Origin: JAVBMU01 sp031551755
GTDB lineage: Bacteria; Actinomycetota; Actinomycetes; Actinomycetales; Cellulomonadaceae
DNA: 64,000 nt
Direction: 5' to 3'
NCBI GenBank assembly: GCA_031551755.1
Contig: JAVBNE010000058.1
Location: 1 to 64,000 of the forward strand
Shown here: in pieces, positions 1 through 9,706 of the stretch
How the letters are laid out: each line of letters begins with the position of its first letter
How positions within the stretch are numbered: the first letter of the stretch is position 1
Position numbers and translations under genes: made by a program
The notes under the pieces: model-generated
Told to the model about the DNA's origin: nothing
Databases searched by the model: none
The model's input: only the letters and a program-made list of their open reading frames with translations

Positions 1-165
1 AGCCGCCGCAAGAGTCCCCGTGAACGCCACCACCGCCGTCGTCACCAGCGCCACACCGCGAGCAAGACGATGCGTCCGCACTCGCTGCGCATGCCGCGGA
101 GGAAGCGACTTATCAGGTCTCGAGGCGGCGGCCGGCTTCACATGGGCTTTGGAACGGCTGGGCAC
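1..165 (-). CDS. Secreted protein, N-terminal fragment cut by the window edge
   Basis: On the minus strand an open frame of 55 codons runs from a GTG at 165 off the left edge. An in-frame TAG lies just upstream (175-177). The frame encodes a basic stretch (HAQRVRTHRLARG) followed by a hydrophobic segment (VALVTTAVVAFTGTLAAA), which is the layout of a Sec signal peptide with an Ala-rich cleavage region at the edge. The mature protein lies outside the window, so no function can be given. A second GTG at 141 is an alternative start; no strong ribosome binding site is seen for either. The gene would be divergent from the SRAP gene at 280. Confidence 0.5.
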   Translation of the reverse strand, partial: MPSRSKAHVKPAAASRPDKSLPPRHAQRVRTHRLARGVALVTTAVVAFTGTLAAA

Positions 166-279
166 CCCCGCAGCCTACGGGGTGAACCAACGAAGCGGCA
201 TGGCAGCTGACGGGGAACTCGTGAAAGTCCAGCGGAGATCACATCGGGCTGTGTCAGAGGTCACGTGCATCATGGAGGA

Positions 280-1011
280 ATGTGTGGACGCTATGCCGCA
301 TTCCGTTCGGCCCAGGATCTGGCCGATGACTTCGCCATTGCCGAGATAGCCCAGGACGCCCGGTTGCTTCCGCCCTCCTGGAACGTCGCCCCCACTGATC
401 CGGTGCGAATAGTCGTCGAACGCGCCGCCGAGGGCGAGGTCAGACGCTCGCTGCAATGCGCGCGGTGGGGCCTCGTCCCGGGCTGGGCAAAGGGACCTCA
501 ACAAGGCGCACGACACATCAACGCAAAAGCTGAAACGCTTCTCGATAAGCCCATGTTTCGCAATCCTCTCGGCGCTCGACGTGCCCTGGTGCCGGCGGAC
601 GGCTACTACGAATGGCGGCACCTCTCCGACGGCCCCAGACCCGCCAAGCAGCCCATCTATCTGCGCACCCCGGCAGGGTTCGCCTTCGCGGGTCTCTACG
701 AGTTCTGGCGTGATGAGTCCAAGGCCCAAGATGACCCCGACCGGTGGCTGGTGACGACCACGATCATTACCACCACACCCATGGCCGACATCGCGTACAT
801 CCACGACCGCATGCCGCTCATACTGCCGCCGACGGCGTGGGACCGGTGGCTCGATCCAGCGGTCGATGCCCACGGAGTCCGGGATCTGCTGGTCACCCCG
901 AGCCTGCACGTGGAGACCGTCGCGGTCTCGACAGCGGTGAACTCCGTCGCGAACAACGGGCCGAACCTGCTATTGCCTTACCCGTCGGCGACCGCCGACG
1001 GTGGCCATTGA
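280..1011 (+). CDS. SRAP-family abasic-site crosslinking protein (YedK/HMCES type)
   Basis: The SOS response-associated peptidase fold shields abasic sites in single-stranded DNA by forming a thiazolidine link through Cys2. The protein opens with MCGRY, so removal of Met1 exposes Cys2; this fixes the start at ATG 280 rather than the upstream in-frame GTG 265. A GGAGGA motif abuts the ATG. Other family residues are visible: Asn35 in WNVAPT, the strand INAKAET (80-86), Glu111 in GYYEW and His175 in IHDRMP. At 243 aa it is near the usual family length. Its 3' end overlaps the convergent cyclase gene by 34 bp. The role in DNA damage tolerance is known for the family and not shown here. Confidence 0.93.
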   Translation: MCGRYAAFRSAQDLADDFAIAEIAQDARLLPPSWNVAPTDPVRIVVERAAEGEVRRSLQCARWGLVPGWAKGPQQGARHINAKAETLLDKPMFRNPLGARRALVPADGYYEWRHLSDGPRPAKQPIYLRTPAGFAFAGLYEFWRDESKAQDDPDRWLVTTTIITTTPMADIAYIHDRMPLILPPTAWDRWLDPAVDAHGVRDLLVTPSLHVETVAVSTAVNSVANNGPNLLLPYPSATADGGH

Positions 1012-2015
1012 AGCTGCACCGGGGAAACCAGACCGAGTCCCGGCAGATCGACCGCTGGCCAGTCGACCAGCGCGAACGCAGGATCATCGGCGAGCAGACA
1101 GGCCGTCGCCGGGTCACAAAGCACCGTCGAGGGCTCGGCGACGTCGGTCAGCCGGGCCGCCAGGTTCACTATCGGACCGAATACGTCACCGAACCGGGAG
1201 AGCACTCGACCCCAGACGAGGCTCACCCGCACCGGTGGCATCTCCACCCCGGTGAGCTCGCGACTCGGCTCAGCCAACCCCAAGGCGACCCGCGCACCGG
1301 TGACGACGTCGTCCGCCACGTAGAGCACCGCATCACCGATCGTCTTGACCACGCGCCCCCCGGCGGCCGTCACCACGTCACGTGCCCCGGCCTCGAACCG
1401 CTCGACGAACTCCGCGAGTTCGCTCGCGTTCATCCCCGAGGTTCGACGGGTGAAGGACACGATGTCCGCGAATCCCACCGCACGCGGCAGTGGCAGTTCT
1501 TCGGAATCGCGATCGGCCGCATCGGCCTGCGAGAACTCGACCGCGAACCGGCCGGCGATCGCCGCGAGCTGGCGGCGCCACGCGTGCACCAGCTGCATCT
1601 GGAGGATGGGGGCGAGTTCGGGTAGCCCATCCAGCATGAGTAGACGGGCACTGGTGTCATCGATCCCGTCGCGTTTGGTGAGATTCTCCACGATGGCCTC
1701 GACCTGCCAGAGTACGAGCCGCTCGGTGGTATGCCCGGTCGACCGGATCAGAGTGGTCAGCGCACGGGCGTCGAAACCCTCTTGTTCAGCGATCCCGAAG
1801 ACAGCCGCGAGCGCGACCGCGTCGTGATCGGTGAAGGCACGGTCGGTGGCGTCGACTACTGGCAGCCCGAGTGTGCGCCAGTAGTCCCGCACCACGGATT
1901 CCTCGACGCCGACCTTTGCCGCGAGTTCGCCTACGGTATAAACCCGCGGACCGCCCAGCAACGGTTCGTCGAGGTCATGCCTCCCGGCTGTTGTGTGAGA
2001 CGCATCACCTGGCAC
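978..2015 (-). CDS. Class III adenylate cyclase with N-terminal Rv1264-type regulatory domain
   Basis: Predicted cytosolic cyclase making cAMP from ATP. Residues about 25-115 (VYTVGELAAKVG, then YWRTLGLPV and RAFTDHDAVAL) resemble the adenylate cyclase regulatory domain first known from the pH-sensing M. tuberculosis Rv1264. The catalytic domain (about 175-345) keeps the metal aspartates in GFADIVSFT and KTIGDAV, the Lys of the latter motif, and DVFGPIVNLAARL, which carries the Asp and Asn/Arg used in catalysis by active class III enzymes. No transmembrane segment is seen. The GTG start at 2015 has no Shine-Dalgarno but has a TAGGAT hexamer 7 nt upstream. It is transcribed with birA, which lies upstream (27 bp gap). 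pH gating is inference from homology. Confidence 0.88.
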   Translation of the reverse strand: MPGDASHTTAGRHDLDEPLLGGPRVYTVGELAAKVGVEESVVRDYWRTLGLPVVDATDRAFTDHDAVALAAVFGIAEQEGFDARALTTLIRSTGHTTERLVLWQVEAIVENLTKRDGIDDTSARLLMLDGLPELAPILQMQLVHAWRRQLAAIAGRFAVEFSQADAADRDSEELPLPRAVGFADIVSFTRRTSGMNASELAEFVERFEAGARDVVTAAGGRVVKTIGDAVLYVADDVVTGARVALGLAEPSRELTGVEMPPVRVSLVWGRVLSRFGDVFGPIVNLAARLTDVAEPSTVLCDPATACLLADDPAFALVDWPAVDLPGLGLVSPVQLQWPPSAVADG

Positions 2016-2022
2016 GTGGTCG

Positions 2023-2028
2023 ATCCTA
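2023..2028 (-). promoter_or_regulatory. Candidate -10 box for leaderless cyclase mRNA
   Basis: Minus-strand TAGGAT ends 7 nt before the GTG at 2015. That places the expected transcription start at or next to the start codon. No Shine-Dalgarno is present. Confidence 0.5.
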
Positions 2029-2042
2029 GCCAGTTGCCTCGG

Positions 2043-2951
2043 TCAATCCAGCACCCGCACTCCGTGCACATCGCCGCTACGAATCTCACGGACCTCACCG
2101 TCGTCGGTACGAATCAGCAACCCGCCGTCGGCGCTGAGCCCTTCGGCGAGCCCCTCCAGCGGCCGCCCGACTGCACCTGCGATCCCCTCAGCTACGGTGA
2201 CCCGGGCACCCAGCGTCGCGCTCACCTCGGTGTACTCGGCGGCCAGCCCGGCCCTCTCCGCATCACCAGCGGCCACACGCCACCGATCCAACACTTCTCC
2301 CAGGGCCTCCAGAGTGGCTGTCACCAACACCACCCGGTCAGTTGTCGCTCCGCCCGCCAGAAGCAGTGAGGTCGCACTGGGCACAGGCAGCTCGGTCGCG
2401 CCTTGGGTCACATTCAGACCCATGCCGAGGATGACGTTCTGTTCGTCCACTACCTCGGCCAGCAGGCCGGCCACCTTGCGGTAGCGGCCCCAGCCAGTGA
2501 CGTCGCCGGCCTCCCCGACAGCCGGGACGAGCACGTCGTTGGGCCATTTCGCGACGGCCGCCAACCCGGCGGTGGCCCGCACCGCCCGCACCGTCGCCAG
2601 ACCCGCGAGCAGCGGCAACCAGCCCCAACGCTCGCGTGGCACCCCCGGACGGACCACCGCGGAACCGAGTAGCGCAGAACCGGCCGGAGCCTCCCAACGA
2701 CGCGCCTGGCGTCCGCGGCCACTCGTCTGAAACTCCGCCAGCAAGAGGGCAGGTGCGGGCCATGCCCCGGGTTCGGCAGCGAGTTCGCGACGCAGCGCAC
2801 TGTTGGTCGAGTCAACAGATTCGACCACCTCTACGCGCGACAACGGGCCGTTCGGCGCCAGCAGCAGCTCGCGAAGGAAGGCGACCGGAAGTGCGGATCG
2901 GTCCACCGGGAGACTACGGGGGCTGCGCGGCGTTGCGGCGGTCGGAGTCAT
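2043..2951 (-). CDS. birA: Biotin--[acetyl-CoA-carboxylase] ligase
   Basis: Activates biotin to biotinyl-AMP and transfers it to the BCCP lysine of carboxylases. The signature EFQTSGRGRQARRWEAP is the biotinyl-AMP loop (GRGRQ), followed by KWPNDVLV with the conserved Lys and by GLLAEV and GMGLNV of the catalytic core. A C-terminal domain follows (about residues 250-302). There is no N-terminal helix-turn-helix, so this is the monofunctional type, not a repressor. The ATG at 2951 is chosen because GGGAGGA lies 8 nt upstream; longer in-frame starts have no such site. It is divergent from accD, and its obvious substrate is AccA3 at 6972-8771. Confidence 0.95.
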   Translation of the reverse strand: MTPTAATPRSPRSLPVDRSALPVAFLRELLLAPNGPLSRVEVVESVDSTNSALRRELAAEPGAWPAPALLLAEFQTSGRGRQARRWEAPAGSALLGSAVVRPGVPRERWGWLPLLAGLATVRAVRATAGLAAVAKWPNDVLVPAVGEAGDVTGWGRYRKVAGLLAEVVDEQNVILGMGLNVTQGATELPVPSATSLLLAGGATTDRVVLVTATLEALGEVLDRWRVAAGDAERAGLAAEYTEVSATLGARVTVAEGIAGAVGRPLEGLAEGLSADGGLLIRTDDGEVREIRSGDVHGVRVLD

Positions 2952-3041
2952 GCTCCATCCTCCCTCACCGTTGCCGGATCCAACCAGGCGGTGGCCGCAG
3001 CATGGTGACTTCTCCCCATCGAGCCGAACACATCCAGCGAT

Positions 3042-3047
3042 TAGGCT
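3042..3047 (+). promoter_or_regulatory. Candidate -10 box for leaderless accD mRNA
   Basis: TAGGCT ends 6 nt before GTG 3054. There is no purine-rich Shine-Dalgarno in between, so transcription would start at the GTG itself. Confidence 0.55.
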
Positions 3048-3053
3048 CGACGG

Positions 3054-4624
<1,571 letters not shown>

Positions 4625-4628
<4 letters not shown>

Positions 4629-5152
4629 GCCACGAGGACGCGACCCACGGCGCCACCCCGCTCCCCGGCGTCAACCCCGCACCCCTGCATCGTGCCGTCG
4701 AGGCGCTCAGCTCCGCACTCCATGCTTACGTCGATCAGGCCGTGGGGGTCCGGGCTGAGTTCGGTGCCGCCGAAGCCGACGAGGACCCCCGCATCCTGGC
4801 CTCCGAGGCCCGGATCGGCACCCTCAACGCGGACCTCTTCGACACCGTCCACGATGCGCTAGGGATGCATGCGGATCTCACCTCCTCCGTCTGGACCCAA
4901 GGCGGACCCCCCACCGGAGGCGGGGTCACCACGGCCGAGTTGTTCTCGCTCGGCTTCGTGGTCACGGCGACCGGCCGGCCGGACGACGACTTGGACGACG
5001 TGCTCAACATCCTCGACAACATCGGCGCGAGCGCTACCGACCGGCTCACCGAGGCCGGCTTCGATGTACTGGAATGGGCGGCCACCCGAGGGCAAGTAAC
5101 CGCGTTCGAGGGCTATGACACCCCTGAGGATCCTGAGGACGGCGAATCATGA
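4625..5152 (+). CDS. Unknown small acidic protein between accD and accE
   Basis: I do not recognise this 175-aa protein. It starts at GTG 4625, overlapping the accD stop by 4 bp, and its own stop overlaps the accE start by 4 bp, so all three are translationally coupled. The sequence is soluble and acidic, with no signal peptide or membrane segment. Residues 15-75 look helical (HRAVEALSSALHAYV, then SEARIGTLNADLFDTVHDA). After a Gly/Pro/Thr-rich turn (about 90-100) comes a second region, LFSLGFVVTATG. The tail is very acidic (EDPEDGES). Its place inside a carboxylase operon suggests a carboxylase accessory role, but nothing in the sequence proves one. Confidence 0.8.
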
Positions 5153-5412
5153 CGCCTGACACGCCCGCGCAGACCCCAGCTCAGCTTCGGGTCGTCCGGG
5201 GCGAACCGGATGAGCTCGAGGTCGCCGCACTGGTGGCCGGCCTGGCCGCAGCCGCGGCCGCCACCTTGCCGGATGACTATGCCCCTGTGGCCGAGTGGAC
5301 AAACCGGGCGCGCGGCCTGCGCGGGACAGGCGATGGTGCGACCGCAAAGTCATTCGGCGGCCGTTCCGGCCGGCATAACGCCGATGCCTGGCGCTGGAGC
5401 CTGCAATCGTGA
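5149..5412 (+). CDS. accE: Acyl-CoA carboxylase epsilon subunit
   Basis: Small actinobacterial subunit that bridges and stabilises the AccA-AccD complex. The 87-aa protein shows the family pattern: LRVVRGEPDELEVAALVAGLAA (23-residue opening block starting at residue 12), a low-complexity middle, a Trp/Arg-rich section (EWTNRARGLRG) and the C-terminal DAWRWSLQS. It starts in an ATGA overlap with the upstream unknown gene and ends in a GTGA overlap with the next one. This kind of subunit is found with AccD5-type beta subunits in actinobacteria. Confidence 0.9.
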   Translation: MTPDTPAQTPAQLRVVRGEPDELEVAALVAGLAAAAAATLPDDYAPVAEWTNRARGLRGTGDGATAKSFGGRSGRHNADAWRWSLQS

Positions 5413-6011
5413 CCGACGTATCACGACCCACAGTCACGGCCGCTGCCGAACTCTTCCGTGTGGACACCCCCGACGAGGTGGAGGCCGAACCGACCGGCCC
5501 CCAACCAGCGGTGTCGCACCCGTGGTGGCGGCGATTCGGCTGGGCCGTCGCCGGGGTTCCCACCGTGGCTGCGGTCGCCTTTACGCGGCTGGCCGCGACT
5601 GTACCCGAGTGGGTGGCGATGGCGGCGAGCGCCGGCCTGGTCGCGACTGCCGTGCTAGCCCTCGTGCGCTATCGCGATGACCGGCAGGCCGCACGACGAG
5701 CCAGCCAGTGGACGGCGTTGTGCGCGGCTCCCCACCGGGCCACGGGCACAGTGATCGTGACTCCCACTCGGGAGAGGTCAGGTCGCGCGCATAACGGCGG
5801 CGGGCGCAAGCTCCGCGGGTCATTGTCCTTCAGTACCGCTGCTGGAACCGTCGAGATCCGGCGTTGGACCCTGGAACCGGTCGGTGACCGCCCGCCACCA
5901 CGTACGGGCGACCCCGTCGCCATCTGGAGCACGGCGGATGCCGATCTGGTGATCGCCCGCTACCAGCGCGAATGGGCCGATGCCATCATGCGGGAGATGT
6001 CGGACGGGTAG
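5409..6011 (+). CDS. Unknown two-helix membrane protein in the acc operon
   Basis: A 200-aa protein that I do not recognise. Residues 1-35 are acidic and probably cytosolic. Two hydrophobic segments follow: about 44-62 (FGWAVAGVPTVAAVAF) and about 67-86 (WVAMAASAGLVATAVLALV). The Arg-rich loop RYRDDRQAARRASQW should stay in the cytosol. The C-terminal half is soluble with a beta-rich block (GTVEIRRWTLEPVG) and ends in an amphipathic helix with Trp. It starts at GTG 5409, overlapping accE by 4 bp. Its TAG stop (6009-6011) forms the first half of the -10 box proposed for maf. Confidence 0.78.
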   Translation: MTDVSRPTVTAAAELFRVDTPDEVEAEPTGPQPAVSHPWWRRFGWAVAGVPTVAAVAFTRLAATVPEWVAMAASAGLVATAVLALVRYRDDRQAARRASQWTALCAAPHRATGTVIVTPTRERSGRAHNGGGRKLRGSLSFSTAAGTVEIRRWTLEPVGDRPPPRTGDPVAIWSTADADLVIARYQREWADAIMREMSDG

Positions 6012-6014
6012 CCT
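6009..6014 (+). promoter_or_regulatory. Candidate -10 box for leaderless maf, built on a stop codon
   Basis: TAGCCT ends 7 nt before GTG 6022. Its first three bases are the TAG stop codon of the upstream gene. There is no Shine-Dalgarno for maf. Confidence 0.5.
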
Positions 6015-6021
6015 TCCCTCT

Positions 6022-6729
6022 GTGCTGACACTTCTGCTCGCCTCCCGTTCCCCCGCCCGCCTCGCAACCCTGCGATCGGCCGGCGTCGAGCCGCGCGTGC
6101 GGGTTTCGAGGGTGGATGAGGAGGCGGTGCTCCGGACCGCGGCCGAGCGGCACGGGGAACTCGCGCCCGAGGACCTGGTGCTGCTCCTGGCCCAGGCCAA
6201 GGCCGAGGATGTCGCCCGGGCGCAGGAGGCCGAGGCGGAAGACCCCGATACCGGGGCCGCCGGTTTGCCCGGACCGGATACTGCCATGGCCCCCGCCGAC
6301 CTGGTACTGGGTTGCGACTCGATGTTGGAGTTCGATGGCGTCGCTGTCGGTAAACCCGATGGACCGGCGCAGGCCAGAGAACGGTGGCGCGCGATGCGCG
6401 GGCGGTCCGGCGTGCTCCACACCGGTCACTGGCTGATCGACCTGCGGCCCACAAAGGACGGCGGAACTGGTGCCACTTTCGGCGCGACCAGCTCCACGAC
6501 GGTGCACTTCGCCTACCTCGCGGACGCCGAGATCGATGCCTATGTCGCAACTGGCGAGCCGACTCAGGTCGCAGGCGCCTTCACGATCGACGGCCTCGGC
6601 GGTCCGTACATCGAGCGGATCGAGGGCGATCACCACGGGGTGGTCGGGGTCAGCCTGCCATTGCTGCGCACGCTGCTCCAGGAGATGGACATCGCCTGGC
6701 GCGAGTTGCGCACCTCGCCGGCCGCCTGA
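6022..6729 (+). CDS. maf: Maf-family nucleoside triphosphate pyrophosphatase
   Basis: Maf proteins hydrolyse non-canonical or modified nucleoside triphosphates (dTTP/UTP or m7GTP types) to the monophosphate. The N-terminus LLLASRSPARLATLR is the nucleotide-binding signature. VLGCDSMLEFDG supplies the conserved acidic residue, GKP and STTVHFAYL follow, and AGAFTIDGLGG is the C-terminal motif. At 235 aa it is longer than typical (about 190-210) because of an Ala/Glu/Pro-rich insert near residues 70-95. Start GTG 6022 is chosen because LTLLLASRSPAR must be N-terminal and because of the TAGCCT box. It sits between accE and accA3 as in mycobacteria. Confidence 0.92.
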   Translation: MLTLLLASRSPARLATLRSAGVEPRVRVSRVDEEAVLRTAAERHGELAPEDLVLLLAQAKAEDVARAQEAEAEDPDTGAAGLPGPDTAMAPADLVLGCDSMLEFDGVAVGKPDGPAQARERWRAMRGRSGVLHTGHWLIDLRPTKDGGTGATFGATSSTTVHFAYLADAEIDAYVATGEPTQVAGAFTIDGLGGPYIERIEGDHHGVVGVSLPLLRTLLQEMDIAWRELRTSPAA

Positions 6730-6960
6730 CGGAGGTCAACCGGTCTGTGAGACCTCCTGGCCGGGAACGCCCGACCGGTCGCGGCAGCACACCGACTCCA
6801 CGCACAGTTGTGGGGACGGGACAAGTGGCTTCGCCCGCTATGGAGCCAATCGCCTCAGTTCTTTGCCGATACCTCCAAAACACCGCGATCGGAGTTGGTT
6901 TCTTCGCCAATCTTGCACGGCGGATCCGGACCGGAGGTGATTCGGCCGCGGGCAACGCGC

Positions 6961-6966
6961 TACGGT
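6961..6966 (+). promoter_or_regulatory. Candidate -10 box for accA3
   Basis: TACGGT ends 5 nt before GTG 6972, with no Shine-Dalgarno. Slightly shorter spacing than the other leaderless candidates. I see no other feature in the 6730-6971 gap. Confidence 0.4.
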
Positions 6967-6971
6967 GAGCC

Positions 6972-8771
6972 GTGCCCACCCCGTTCACCAAGGTCCTGGT
7001 CGCCAACCGTGGCGAGATCGCTGTCCGAATCATTCGTGCTTGTGCCGACGCACACTTAGCCTCCGTCGCGGTCTATGCCGACACCGACCGCGAGGCTCTC
7101 CACGTGCGGCTTGCCGACGAGGCATTCGCCCTCTCCGGAGCTCGCGCCGCCGAAACCTACCTCGACATCGCCAAGCTCCTGGACGTCGCCCGGCGCTCCG
7201 ATGCCGACGCCGTGCACCCGGGCTACGGCTTCCTCGCCGAGAACGCCGACTTCGCCCGTGCGGTCATCGACGCCGGTCTCGTCTGGATCGGGCCACCACC
7301 CAGCGCGATCGAGTCCCTGGGTGACAAGGTCAGCGCACGCCACATCGCCGCCCGGGCCGGGGCACCGTTGGTCCCCGGGACCCCGGACCCGGTTTCGGGC
7401 AGCGCGGAGGTGCACGCCTTCGCCGCCGAGAACGGACTGCCGATCGCGATCAAGGCAGCCTTCGGTGGGGGCGGCCGCGGGCTGAAGGTCGCACGGACGA
7501 CGGCCGAGATCGACGAGATGTACGACTCGGCGGTGCGCGAGGCCACCGCCGCCTTCGGTCGCGGCGAGTGTTTCGTCGAGCGTTATCTGGACACCCCTCG
7601 ACATGTGGAGACGCAGTGCCTGGCCGACGCCCACGGCACCGTCGTCGTGGTCTCCACCCGCGACTGCTCCCTGCAGCGCCGCCATCAGAAGCTGGTCGAG
7701 GAGGCGCCGGCGCCGTTCTTGACAACAGAACAGGAAACGCGCCTCTACGAGTCCTCGAAGGCGATCCTGCGCGAGGCCGGCTACGTCGGCGCCGGCACTT
7801 GCGAGTTTCTGGTCGGGGCGGACGGCACCATCTCGTTCCTCGAGGTCAATACCCGCCTCCAGGTGGAGCACCCCGTTTCTGAGGAGGTCACCGGGATCGA
7901 TCTGGTCCGCGAGCAGTTCCGCATCGCCGCAGGCGAACCGCTCGGCTATGAGTCGACCCAGGTTCGCGGGCATTCCATCGAGTTCCGGATCAACGGGGAG
8001 GACCCAGCGGCCGGGTTCCTCCCAGCTCCCGGCCGCATCACCACGCTGCGCTACCCGAGCGGGCCGGGCGTGCGGGTGGACTCCGGCGTGACCGAGGGGG
8101 ACACGATCTCGGGCGCCTTCGATTCGATGCTGGCGAAGATCATCGTCACCGGGGCCACGCGAACCGAGGCCATTGACCGGGCCCGGCGCGCCCTGCGCGA
8201 GGTCGAAATCGCGGGCCTGCCGACCGTCATGCCGTTCCATCAGGCTGTCCTGGAGTCGCCCGATTTCGTCCCCACACAGGGGCCTTTCCGGGTGCACACC
8301 CGCTGGATCGAAACCGAGTTCACTGACCAACTCGCGGCGCTGACAACCAAGGTAGCCCCGTCGACGGTGCCGGAGGCAGAGTCACCGCCTGCCACCGAAC
8401 GGGTAGTCGTCGAGGTGGGCGGCAAACGGTTGGAGGTCGTTCTTCCCGCCGGGCTCGCCATGGCATCCGGGAGGGCACGCGCCGCGCACGCTGCTCGCCG
8501 ACCACAGCGCCGGGCAGCAGCTCAGACAACTAACGGTGGCAGTGCGGCGTTGACCACCCCGATGCAGGGCACGATCGTCAAGGTCGCCGTCGAGGACGGC
8601 ACCGTCGTCGCCCAGGGCGATCTGGTCGTGGTGCTGGAGGCAATGAAGATGGAGCAGCCACTGGTGGCGCACCGTGCGGGCGTGGTCCGGATGCTGTCCG
8701 CCGAGGTCGGCGCCAACGTCACGACTGGGACCACCATCTGCGAAATCGTAGAGATGGAGACGACGAACTAA
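6972..8771 (+). CDS. accA3: Acyl-CoA carboxylase alpha subunit: biotin carboxylase plus BCCP
   Basis: ATP-dependent carboxylation of its own biotin, which the AccD partner then uses. Order: biotin carboxylase N-domain (FTKVLVANRGEIAVRIIRA), ATP-grasp with KAAFGGGGRGLKV (about 157-170) and FLEVNTRLQVEHPV, carboxylase C-domain to about residue 450, a charged Ala/Arg linker, then a BCCP domain. The biotinyl lysine is Lys559 in LEAMKMEQPL (codon 8646-8648). At 599 aa the length matches actinobacterial AccA3. Substrate of BirA (2043-2951); partners are AccD and AccE. The start is GTG 6972 behind TACGGT. Confidence 0.97.
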   Translation: MPTPFTKVLVANRGEIAVRIIRACADAHLASVAVYADTDREALHVRLADEAFALSGARAAETYLDIAKLLDVARRSDADAVHPGYGFLAENADFARAVIDAGLVWIGPPPSAIESLGDKVSARHIAARAGAPLVPGTPDPVSGSAEVHAFAAENGLPIAIKAAFGGGGRGLKVARTTAEIDEMYDSAVREATAAFGRGECFVERYLDTPRHVETQCLADAHGTVVVVSTRDCSLQRRHQKLVEEAPAPFLTTEQETRLYESSKAILREAGYVGAGTCEFLVGADGTISFLEVNTRLQVEHPVSEEVTGIDLVREQFRIAAGEPLGYESTQVRGHSIEFRINGEDPAAGFLPAPGRITTLRYPSGPGVRVDSGVTEGDTISGAFDSMLAKIIVTGATRTEAIDRARRALREVEIAGLPTVMPFHQAVLESPDFVPTQGPFRVHTRWIETEFTDQLAALTTKVAPSTVPEAESPPATERVVVEVGGKRLEVVLPAGLAMASGRARAAHAARRPQRRAAAQTTNGGSAALTTPMQGTIVKVAVEDGTVVAQGDLVVVLEAMKMEQPLVAHRAGVVRMLSAEVGANVTTGTTICEIVEMETTN

Positions 8772-8783
8772 GGACCCCCTTTC

Positions 8784-8802
8784 TTAGGGTAGCCTTTCCT
8801 CT
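8784..8802. promoter_or_regulatory. DtxR/IdeR-like iron box upstream of efeUOB
   Basis: TTAGGGTAGCCTTTCCTCT matches about 14 of 19 positions of the actinobacterial DtxR/IdeR consensus, including the TTAGG and TAGCCT half-site bases. It lies 39 bp before the efeU start. Iron-loaded repressor binding here would shut off ferrous iron uptake when iron is plentiful. The family knowledge is firm; the binding is inferred. Confidence 0.65.
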
Positions 8803-8841
8803 CGTGGCCGAGAGTCGGCCCGGGCAACCCTAGGAGCGACG

Positions 8842-9696
8842 GTGGTCGCGAACTACCTCATCGGGCTACGCGAGGGCCTCGAGGCCGCCCTTGTCGTCGG
8901 CATCTTGGTCGCGTACTTGGTCACCACTCGCCGACGCGACCTCCTGCCCGCCCTCTGGGCCGGCGTCGGGGTGGCAGTGATCATCTCGCTCGGTTTCGGC
9001 GCTGCCCTCACCTATGGCCCCCAGGGGCTCACCTTCGAGGCGCAGGAGGCAATCGGTGGCAGCCTTTCGATCCTGGCCGTCGGGCTCATCACCTGGATGA
9101 TCTTCTGGATGGCGCGCACCGCCCGTCACCTTAAGAGCAATCTGCAACACAGGTTGGACGACGCCATCGCTGCCGGAAAGTGGGCGGTGGTGCTGATGGC
9201 ACTGCTCGCCGTCGGCCGGGAGGGCCTGGAAACCGCGCTGTTCCTCTGGGCGGGTGCGCAGGCGACCGGTGCCACCACGAAACCGCTCCTCGGGGCGATC
9301 CTCGGCATCGCGACCGCGATCGCACTCGGTTACCTGATCTACCGCGGGGCCATCCAGCTCAACCTGCGGGTCTTCTTCGCTTGGACCGGCCTGTTCCTGA
9401 TCATTGTGGCCGGCGGCGTACTCGCCTACGGGGTCCACGACCTGCAAGAGGCCCGGATCTTGCCCGGGTTGACGAACCTCGCCTTCGACGTCTCCGCTCA
9501 GATCCCACCCTCGAGCTGGTACGGCACGGTGCTGAAGGGGATCTTCAACTTCTCCCCCGCCACCACGTGGCTGGAGCTGACCGCCTGGGTGGCCTACGTC
9601 GCGCCCACCACCTTCCTGTTCATACGCACGGTGTGGTTCGGGCACACCCCGTCCCCCGCCGCGCCGCGTACCGACGCGGTCCCGTTGTCGTCCTGA
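8842..9696 (+). CDS. efeU: EfeU/FTR1-type ferrous iron permease
   Basis: Membrane permease of the EfeUOB iron uptake system. The 284-aa protein has about seven hydrophobic segments and both REGLE signatures of the oxidase-dependent Fe transporter family: LREGLEAAL (residues 9-17) and VGREGLETAL in the fourth helix. Those Glu residues line the iron path. It starts at GTG 8842, with AGGAG about 5 nt upstream, 70 bp after accA3. It is followed at 10 bp by efeO, so all three efe genes probably share one mRNA under the DtxR-like box at 8784-8802. Confidence 0.95.
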   Translation: MVANYLIGLREGLEAALVVGILVAYLVTTRRRDLLPALWAGVGVAVIISLGFGAALTYGPQGLTFEAQEAIGGSLSILAVGLITWMIFWMARTARHLKSNLQHRLDDAIAAGKWAVVLMALLAVGREGLETALFLWAGAQATGATTKPLLGAILGIATAIALGYLIYRGAIQLNLRVFFAWTGLFLIIVAGGVLAYGVHDLQEARILPGLTNLAFDVSAQIPPSSWYGTVLKGIFNFSPATTWLELTAWVAYVAPTTFLFIRTVWFGHTPSPAAPRTDAVPLSS

Positions 9697-9706
9697 AGGA
9701 AGTCTG

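Noticed and set aside
7056..8330. A 424-codon minus-strand frame opposite accA3
   Set aside because: Antisense shadow of a strongly conserved gene. Its composition mirrors the accA3 codon pattern.
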